The notes under the pieces are model-generated. The model was not told the DNA's origin. It was given only the letters and a program-made list of their open reading frames with translations, and ran no database searches. Positions 4,833 through 9,120 of a stretch of DNA of 9,120 bases are shown piece by piece. Position numbers and translations under genes: made by a program. Source of the DNA: an uncultured Christensenellaceae bacterium (GTDB taxonomy: Bacteria > Bacillota > Clostridia > Christensenellales > UBA3700); the NCBI GenBank assembly GCA_902373595.1, contig CABKMX010000025.1, forward strand, positions 1 to 9,120, read 5' to 3'. Every line of letters starts with the position of its first letter. Positions within the stretch are counted from its first letter, which is position 1.

Positions 4833-6167
4833 TCACTTGCCCACGCAGAATTTGGAAAAGACGCGGTCGACGATCGCCTCGTCCGCGGTCTCGCCCGTGA
4901 TCTCGCCGAGGGCGGAATATGCCTGCTTGATGTCAAGCGCCGCGCACTCGATGGGCATCGCTCCGTCAAGCGCCGCCTTGGCGGAAAGCAGCGACGCCTT
5001 GGCTCTCTCGAGCGCCTCTCTGTGCCGCTCCTCGGTGATGATGTTGCCCGACGCATCGATCTCTCCGCTCGTGACGAAGGCGGCGATCGTCGCTTTGAGC
5101 GCCTCTATCCCTTCGCCCGTCTTTGCGCTGACGTGGACCGCGCCGCCGCGCGGAGAGTGGGGAAGGTCGCTCTTGTTGAGCACGGTGACGACCTTTGCGC
5201 CGTCGGGAATATCTTTCAATATGCGCCTCTCTTCGTCGCAAAGCTCCCTCGTCGCGTCCGAGACGAACAGCACGACGTCCGCTCTCTTTGCCGCGCGGTA
5301 GGACCTCTCGACGCCCATCTTTTCGACCTCGTCGTCCGTGTCGCGTATCCCGGCGGTGTCGATGAGGTTGATCGCGACGCCGTCCTTTTCGATCCTCTCT
5401 TCGAGGCTGTCGCGCGTCGTGCCGGCGATGTCGGTGACGATCGCCCTGTCCCTGCCGCAAAGCGCGTTGAGCAAAGACGATTTGCCCACATTGGCGACGC
5501 CGACGATCGCGACGTCTATGCCGTCGCGCACCATCGCGCCCGTCCGCGCGGTGGCGAGCAATTTCTCCACATGTTCGAGTGCGTCCGCGACCGCGCCCTT
5601 TGCGTCAAAGACGCTCTCGTCCTCCATCTCTTCGGGATAGTCGAAGCTCGCCTCGAGCGACGCGCACGCGTCGAGCAATCTGTCCGAAAACGCCTTTATC
5701 TCGTCCGCCAGCGCGCCGGTGAGCATGCGATAGGACGCTTTGAGCGCCGCGCCCGATTCGGCGTTGATCATGTCTATGACCGCCTCGGCGTCGCTGAGCG
5801 CCAGCTTGCCCGCCAAAAAAGCCCTTTTGGTAAACTCGCCCTTGTCCGCGACGCGCGCGCCGCACGCGACGCAAGCCGCCAAAACCTCGCGCGCAAGCCG
5901 CGCTCCGCCGTGGCAATGGAATTCCACAATTTCCTCGCCCGTGTAGGTTTTGGGCGCTTTGAAGCGCACTGCAAGACACCTGTCCGCATACTCTCCGGCG
6001 TTGATCGTGCCGAGATACATCCTGCGCGGCTCGGCTTGCGAAAAGTCGCCGAGCTCGCTGCACGAAAACAACCGCGCCGCTATCGCGAGCGCGTCGTCGC
6101 CGCTCATCCTGATGATCGCTATCGCTCCGGCTCCCGCCGGGGTCGAGATCGCCGCTATCGTCTGCAT
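4833..6167 (-). CDS. mnmE: tRNA modification GTPase MnmE (TrmE)
   Basis: A 444-aa, full-length MnmE. With MnmG it installs the carboxymethylaminomethyl (or aminomethyl) group at C5 of U34 in tRNAs reading certain two-codon boxes, using a folate carbon unit and GTP hydrolysis in the cytoplasm. The N-terminal folate-binding domain begins MQTIAAISTPAGAGAIAIIR and carries EEIVEFHCHGG and GEFTKRAFLAGKLAL. The G domain has G1 GVANVGKS (223-230), GTTRD (249-253), DTAG (270-273), NKSD (331-334) and SAK (347-349). The protein ends FCVGK, giving the conserved catalytic cysteine at C441. The start is supported by GGAGG four bases upstream and matches the family start. The gene runs opposite to mnmG, whereas in many bacteria both lie in one direction. 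Confidence 0.98.
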   Translation of the reverse strand: MQTIAAISTPAGAGAIAIIRMSGDDALAIAARLFSCSELGDFSQAEPRRMYLGTINAGEYADRCLAVRFKAPKTYTGEEIVEFHCHGGARLAREVLAACVACGARVADKGEFTKRAFLAGKLALSDAEAVIDMINAESGAALKASYRMLTGALADEIKAFSDRLLDACASLEASFDYPEEMEDESVFDAKGAVADALEHVEKLLATARTGAMVRDGIDVAIVGVANVGKSSLLNALCGRDRAIVTDIAGTTRDSLEERIEKDGVAINLIDTAGIRDTDDEVEKMGVERSYRAAKRADVVLFVSDATRELCDEERRILKDIPDGAKVVTVLNKSDLPHSPRGGAVHVSAKTGEGIEALKATIAAFVTSGEIDASGNIITEERHREALERAKASLLSAKAALDGAMPIECAALDIKQAYSALGEITGETADEAIVDRVFSKFCVGK

Positions 6168-6182
6168 ATTGCCTCCGACGAT

Positions 6183-6211
6183 ATTTTAGCACATACGCGC
6201 GCTCTTTGCAA
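6183..6211 (-). promoter_or_regulatory. Promoter of mnmE
   Basis: On the minus strand TTGCAA (6211-6206), 17 bp and TAAAAT (6188-6183) with an extended -10 (TGC just before). The start would be near 6176, which makes the leader very short and places the GGAGG site (6176-6172) at its 5' end; the true start may differ by a few bases. Confidence 0.55.
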
Positions 6212-6225
6212 TTGCGCGCACGCAT

Positions 6226-6254
6226 TTGCGCGCGGCGAGCCTTTGTGCTATAAT
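6226..6254 (+). promoter_or_regulatory. Promoter of mnmG-rsmG
   Basis: TTGCGC (6226-6231), 17 bp and a perfect TATAAT (6249-6254) preceded by TGC, an extended -10. The -35 is weak, which the extended -10 can offset. The leader is only about 10-12 nt. Confidence 0.65.
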
Positions 6255-6262
6255 ATACGGAC

Positions 6263-6266
6263 GGAG
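6263..6266 (+). promoter_or_regulatory. Ribosome binding site that decides the mnmG start
   Basis: GGAG touches the ATG at 6267 but stands six bases before the ATG at 6273. The second is therefore the better start. Confidence 0.5.
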
Positions 6267-6272
6267 ATGACA

Positions 6273-8135
6273 ATGCAAAAGTTCGACGCAATTTATGACG
6301 CGATAGTTATCGGTGCGGGACACGCCGGAGTTGAGGCGTGCCTCGCCCTCGCGCGCACCGGTCACAAGACCCTCGTCGTCACGCTGTCGCTGGACGCGAT
6401 TGCCTTTATGGCGTGCAATCCCGCGATAGGCGGCACCGCCAAGGGTCACCTCGTCCGCGAGATTGACGCGCTCGGCGGTCAAATGGGCATCGCCGCCGAC
6501 GCCAACCTTTTGCAGATCCGCATGCTCAACACCGGCAAGGGCGCGGCGGTGCGCTCGCTGAGAGGGCAGGCGGATAAAGCCAAATACCACGGATATATGA
6601 AGTCCGTGCTCGAAAGACAGCCGGGGCTCGACATCCTGCAAAGCGAAGTCACCGACATTTTGACCGAAGACGGAGCGGTCTGCGGCGTCAAGACCGCGCA
6701 GGGACAGACTTTCGGCTGCCGCGGAGTCGTCGTCGCGACGGGCGTCTATCTCAACGCCGAGATCATCATCGGTAGCTTCCGCCAAAGCGTTGGTCCCAAC
6801 GGCTTTTGCCGCGCGACCTCTTTGACAGCGTCGCTGCTCGCGCTCGGGCTGCCGACACGCCGCTTCAAGACGGGCACGCCGGCGCGTATCGACGGCAAGA
6901 CGGTCGACTTTGAAAAAATGACCGTCCAAAACGGAGACGAAGAACTTTATCCCTTCTCCTTCATGACAGACGGCTTCGTCCCCAACACGCGCCCGTGCTA
7001 CCTCACCTATACCACCCAAAAGACAAAGGAGATCATCCTCGCCAACCTCGACCGCTCGCCGCTGTTCAACGGCTCGATCAAGAGCGTCGGTCCGCGCTAT
7101 TGCCCGTCCATCGAGGACAAGGTCGTCCGCTTCGCCGACAAGGAACGCCACCAGATCTTCATCGAACCCGAATGCGCTGACACCGACGAACTCTATGTTC
7201 AAGGCATGAGCAGCTCGCTGCCCGTAGACGTGCAGCTCGAGATGTACCACTCGGTCATAGGCTTGGAAAATTGCAAGATCATGCGCTTCGCCTATGCGAT
7301 CGAATATGACTGCATAGACCCCACCGCGCTCTTGCCGTCGCTCCAAACAAAGGCGGTCAAAGGTCTGTTCCTCGCAGGACAAATCAACGGCAGCAGCGGC
7401 TACGAAGAGGCGGCGGCGCAGGGTATAATCGCCGGCATCAATTGCGCAAGACATCTCGACGACAAACCGCCCGTCGTGCTCCCCCGCGACAGTTCGTATA
7501 TCGGCGTGCTCATCGACGACCTCATCACCAAGGGCACAAACGAACCCTACCGCATGATGACCGCAAGGGCGGAGCACCGCCTGCATTTGAGACAGGAAAA
7601 CGCGGACGAGAGACTCACTCCTATCGGGCGCGAAGTCGGGCTCGTCACCGACGAGAGATATGACCGCTTCGTCGCCAAGCTGAGAGAGCTGGACGACATA
7701 CGCGCCGCGCTCGACGAAAAGGCGTCTGCCGGCGACGTCTCCGCCTACCTCAAACATATCGGCGCGGAAGGAGGCGGCGGCGGTTGCAGATACGGCGATC
7801 TCCTCAAACGCGCCGAGGCGGACGCAAAATCGCTCAAAGAGTTCTTCCCGCGCTTTGCAAACTTTTCGCTCCGCAACCTCGAAGAGGCGGCGACCGAGGT
7901 CAAGTACGCCGGATATTTGGACAAGCAAAAATCCTTTGCCGAAAAGATGAAAAAATTGGACGAAAAACCGCTCGACCCGTCCATCGACTATGCCTCGATC
8001 GGCGGCTTGCGCATAGAGGCGCGCCAAAAATTGGACAAGATCAAACCGCTGACGCTGGGACAGGCGGCGCGCATTTCGGGCGTTTCGCCCGCGGATATCA
8101 CCGTGCTCATGGTGTGGCTGGCGAGGAACAAATGA
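6273..8135 (+). CDS. mnmG: tRNA uridine-5-carboxymethylaminomethyl modification enzyme MnmG (GidA)
   Basis: A 620-aa FAD- and NADH-dependent partner of MnmE in the U34 modification of tRNA. The FAD-binding dinucleotide motif is VIGAGHAGVEA (G14, G16, G19). The signature CNPAIGGTAKGHL contains C48 and PRYCPSIEDK contains C277; both redox-active cysteines of the family are present. Other hallmarks are KTGTPARIDG, SSGYEEAAAQGIIAGIN, and MMTARAEHRLHLRQENADER near the C-terminal half, with the helical tail (KYAGYLDKQ) that contacts MnmE and tRNA. The length is normal for the family. The frame is open far upstream because it mirrors mnmE on the other strand, but the conserved start is here. The gene overlaps rsmG by 4 bp (ATGA), so the two are likely translationally coupled. 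Starting at 6267 would add two residues. Confidence 0.98.
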   Translation: MQKFDAIYDAIVIGAGHAGVEACLALARTGHKTLVVTLSLDAIAFMACNPAIGGTAKGHLVREIDALGGQMGIAADANLLQIRMLNTGKGAAVRSLRGQADKAKYHGYMKSVLERQPGLDILQSEVTDILTEDGAVCGVKTAQGQTFGCRGVVVATGVYLNAEIIIGSFRQSVGPNGFCRATSLTASLLALGLPTRRFKTGTPARIDGKTVDFEKMTVQNGDEELYPFSFMTDGFVPNTRPCYLTYTTQKTKEIILANLDRSPLFNGSIKSVGPRYCPSIEDKVVRFADKERHQIFIEPECADTDELYVQGMSSSLPVDVQLEMYHSVIGLENCKIMRFAYAIEYDCIDPTALLPSLQTKAVKGLFLAGQINGSSGYEEAAAQGIIAGINCARHLDDKPPVVLPRDSSYIGVLIDDLITKGTNEPYRMMTARAEHRLHLRQENADERLTPIGREVGLVTDERYDRFVAKLRELDDIRAALDEKASAGDVSAYLKHIGAEGGGGGCRYGDLLKRAEADAKSLKEFFPRFANFSLRNLEEAATEVKYAGYLDKQKSFAEKMKKLDEKPLDPSIDYASIGGLRIEARQKLDKIKPLTLGQAARISGVSPADITVLMVWLARNK

Positions 8136-8827
8136 ACAGAGACGTATTGATCGCGCTACTTCTACAAAAGGGGATATATTCACCAAATCTCGTAGAAAAG
8201 TTTGACAAGTTTTGCGACGAGGTGCTCGAGACAAACCGCTCGTTCAACCTGACCGCGATCACCGACCGAGACGAATTTTATGCCAAACACTTTGTCGACT
8301 CGCTCGCCGGATATGACTTTGTCAAGGACGCAAAGACGGTCTGCGACATCGGCAGCGGAGCCGGCTTCCCCGGAATTCCGCTTGCGCTCACTTGCCCCAA
8401 AACTCAATTTTCATTGGTGGACAGCCTGCGCAAAAGAGTGGACTTTATCAACACCTGCACCAAAAAATTAAATTTGGACAATTGCTCGGCGTTCCATGCG
8501 AGGGCAGAGGAATTTTGCGCGTCGCATCGCGAAAGCTTTGACGTGTGTACCGCAAGAGCGGTGTCGTCGCTTGCGACTTTGGCGGAGCTGTGCGCGCCTC
8601 TCGTCAAAGTGGGAGGTACGTTTGTAGCGTACAAGGGAAGATCGCTGACCGAAGAGCTGAAGGCGTCCGAAAGGGCATTCGACATCCTCGGATTGAATAC
8701 AAAAACAATAGCGGAATACAACATCTCGGAAGACGAGAAGCACTTCCTCCTCGTCTGCGAAAAGATCAAACGCACCCCGTCTCAATATCCGCGCGGAGGC
8801 AACAAACCCAAGACTCAACCGCTTTGA
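8132..8827 (+). CDS. rsmG: 16S rRNA (guanine-527-N7)-methyltransferase RsmG (GidB)
   Basis: A 231-aa SAM-dependent enzyme that makes m7G at position 527 of 16S rRNA in the small subunit; loss of this mark gives low-level streptomycin resistance in several species. Visible signatures are FNLTAI (38-43), KHFVDSL (52-58), the SAM-binding CDIGSGAGFPGIPLAL starting at C71, SLRKRVDF, and RAVSSLATLAELCAPLVKVG, ending with the conserved YPRGGNKPKTQPL. Its ATG overlaps the mnmG stop, with GAGG (8123-8126) five bases upstream inside mnmG. The mnmG-rsmG order is common in bacteria, although other usual neighbours (parA/parB, jag, yidC) are not seen in this window. The length is typical. Confidence 0.97.
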   Translation: MNRDVLIALLLQKGIYSPNLVEKFDKFCDEVLETNRSFNLTAITDRDEFYAKHFVDSLAGYDFVKDAKTVCDIGSGAGFPGIPLALTCPKTQFSLVDSLRKRVDFINTCTKKLNLDNCSAFHARAEEFCASHRESFDVCTARAVSSLATLAELCAPLVKVGGTFVAYKGRSLTEELKASERAFDILGLNTKTIAEYNISEDEKHFLLVCEKIKRTPSQYPRGGNKPKTQPL

Positions 8828-9057
8828 TACGGCTTTTGGGACAATTTGGCTCTCTCTTTTGGAATTTTTACTCTTTGAGATTGCGCTCTCTTTGCTTGTT
8901 TTGAGCCGTTTTTCTTTGTGTTTTGTTCTTGTAAATGTTTGAATTTTTTTGTTATGTAACACTTCATCTTTTTGAGATAATTCAAAGCAAAGTTTTCCTC
9001 TCTGTTTTTTAATATTTTTCCTTTTGTTATATTTTTTCTTCTTGTATCAAACGTGTA
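8828..9057. other. T-rich intergenic region without a gene
   Basis: The 230 bp after rsmG are dominated by T-runs on the plus strand. I see no tRNA, no supported coding frame and no repeat array. It probably holds the end of the rsmG transcript and the upstream region of the next promoter; such A/T tracts can act as UP-element-like or bent DNA. Confidence 0.5.
8829..8914 (+). terminator. Possible weak terminator after rsmG
   Basis: ACGGCT (8829-8834) can pair with AGCCGT (8904-8909), after which comes a T-rich run (TTTTTCTTT). The stem is short and the enclosed loop is about 70 nt, so it is a weak case; no better hairpin is seen just after rsmG. Confidence 0.25.
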
Positions 9058-9113
9058 TTGACAACGGCTCGTGCCTTTTGATATAATATATCTATCAAAT
9101 TACGGCTTGTGCC
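9045..9113. repeat. Operator-like repeats around the terminal promoter
   Basis: TATCAAA occurs at 9045-9051 and 9093-9099 and inverted (TTTGATA) at 9077-9083, so the -10 box sits inside the inverted pair. ACGGCTCGTGCC (9064-9075), between -35 and -10, recurs as ACGGCTTGTGCC (9102-9113), 38 bp further on. The latter also forms a small CGGC / GCCG hairpin in the leader (9103-9114). Confidence 0.5.
9058..9087 (+). promoter_or_regulatory. Consensus promoter for a gene beyond the window
   Basis: A perfect TTGACA (9058-9063), 18 bp and a perfect TATAAT (9082-9087). Transcription would begin near 9094 and run off the right edge. The promoter is surrounded by TATCAAA half-sites and by two copies of ACGGCTYGTGCC (9064-9075 and 9102-9113). 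Confidence 0.8.
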
Positions 9114-9120
9114 GAAAGAG

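Noticed and set aside
4818..6266. Upstream in-frame extension of mnmG across mnmE
   Set aside because: It is antisense to the certain mnmE gene. The MnmG family start, promoter and ribosome binding site lie at 6249-6273.
7784..8131. Upstream in-frame extension of rsmG inside mnmG
   Set aside because: It is off-frame to mnmG. RsmG homologues start near the ATG at 8132, which has GAGG and the ATGA overlap.
6186..8234. Very long minus-strand frame opposite mnmG
   Set aside because: It is the mirror of the high-GC mnmG coding frame; mnmG itself is certain from its motifs.

Overview
The window looks like a piece of a Firmicutes (Clostridia-like) chromosome, probably from an uncultured lineage. 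The evidence is strong Shine-Dalgarno sites (GGAGG types), near-consensus sigma-A promoters, compact hairpin-plus-T terminators, a lipoprotein of clostridial type, and the housekeeping set mnmE / mnmG / rsmG. The organism assignment is inference.

Left part (1-2722) is accessory and defence-like. A gene on the minus strand (834 to beyond base 1, start present, end missing) encodes an N-terminal TIR domain followed by a beta-rich segment and possibly HEAT-like helices. Facing away from it on the plus strand (1316-2608) is a gene encoding a TIR domain fused to a class I SAM-dependent methyltransferase. Both TIR domains keep the WVxxE motif that carries the catalytic glutamate in NAD-consuming TIRs. 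The 480-bp spacer between them holds a promoter for each gene and a structured segment (about 1031-1215) with its own possible promoter, a 16-bp perfect palindrome and several inverted repeats. A strong terminator (2695-2722) closes the TIR-methyltransferase unit.

Middle part (2723-4832) has a near-consensus promoter driving a predicted 276-aa lipoprotein. After it come three tandem small genes (84, 67 and 67 aa) that are visibly paralogous and share a C-terminal block of the type CETEDEILAAIAAMET. Their function is not recognised. The plus-strand genes and mnmE converge on a hairpin that can terminate transcription in both directions (4772-4799).

Right part (4833-9120) is core genome. mnmE (minus) and mnmG (plus) diverge from a 105-bp spacer with two look-alike extended -10 promoters. 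mnmG overlaps rsmG by 4 bp (ATGA). MnmE and MnmG act together on U34 of certain tRNAs, and RsmG methylates 16S rRNA. In many bacteria mnmE precedes mnmG in the same direction, so the divergent layout is a local rearrangement. The last 290 bp are T-rich, lack a gene, and end in a consensus promoter wrapped in repeated TATCAAA half-sites, which drives something beyond the window.

The best candidates for something undescribed are the divergent TIR pair with its structured spacer, and the tandem family of small proteins.
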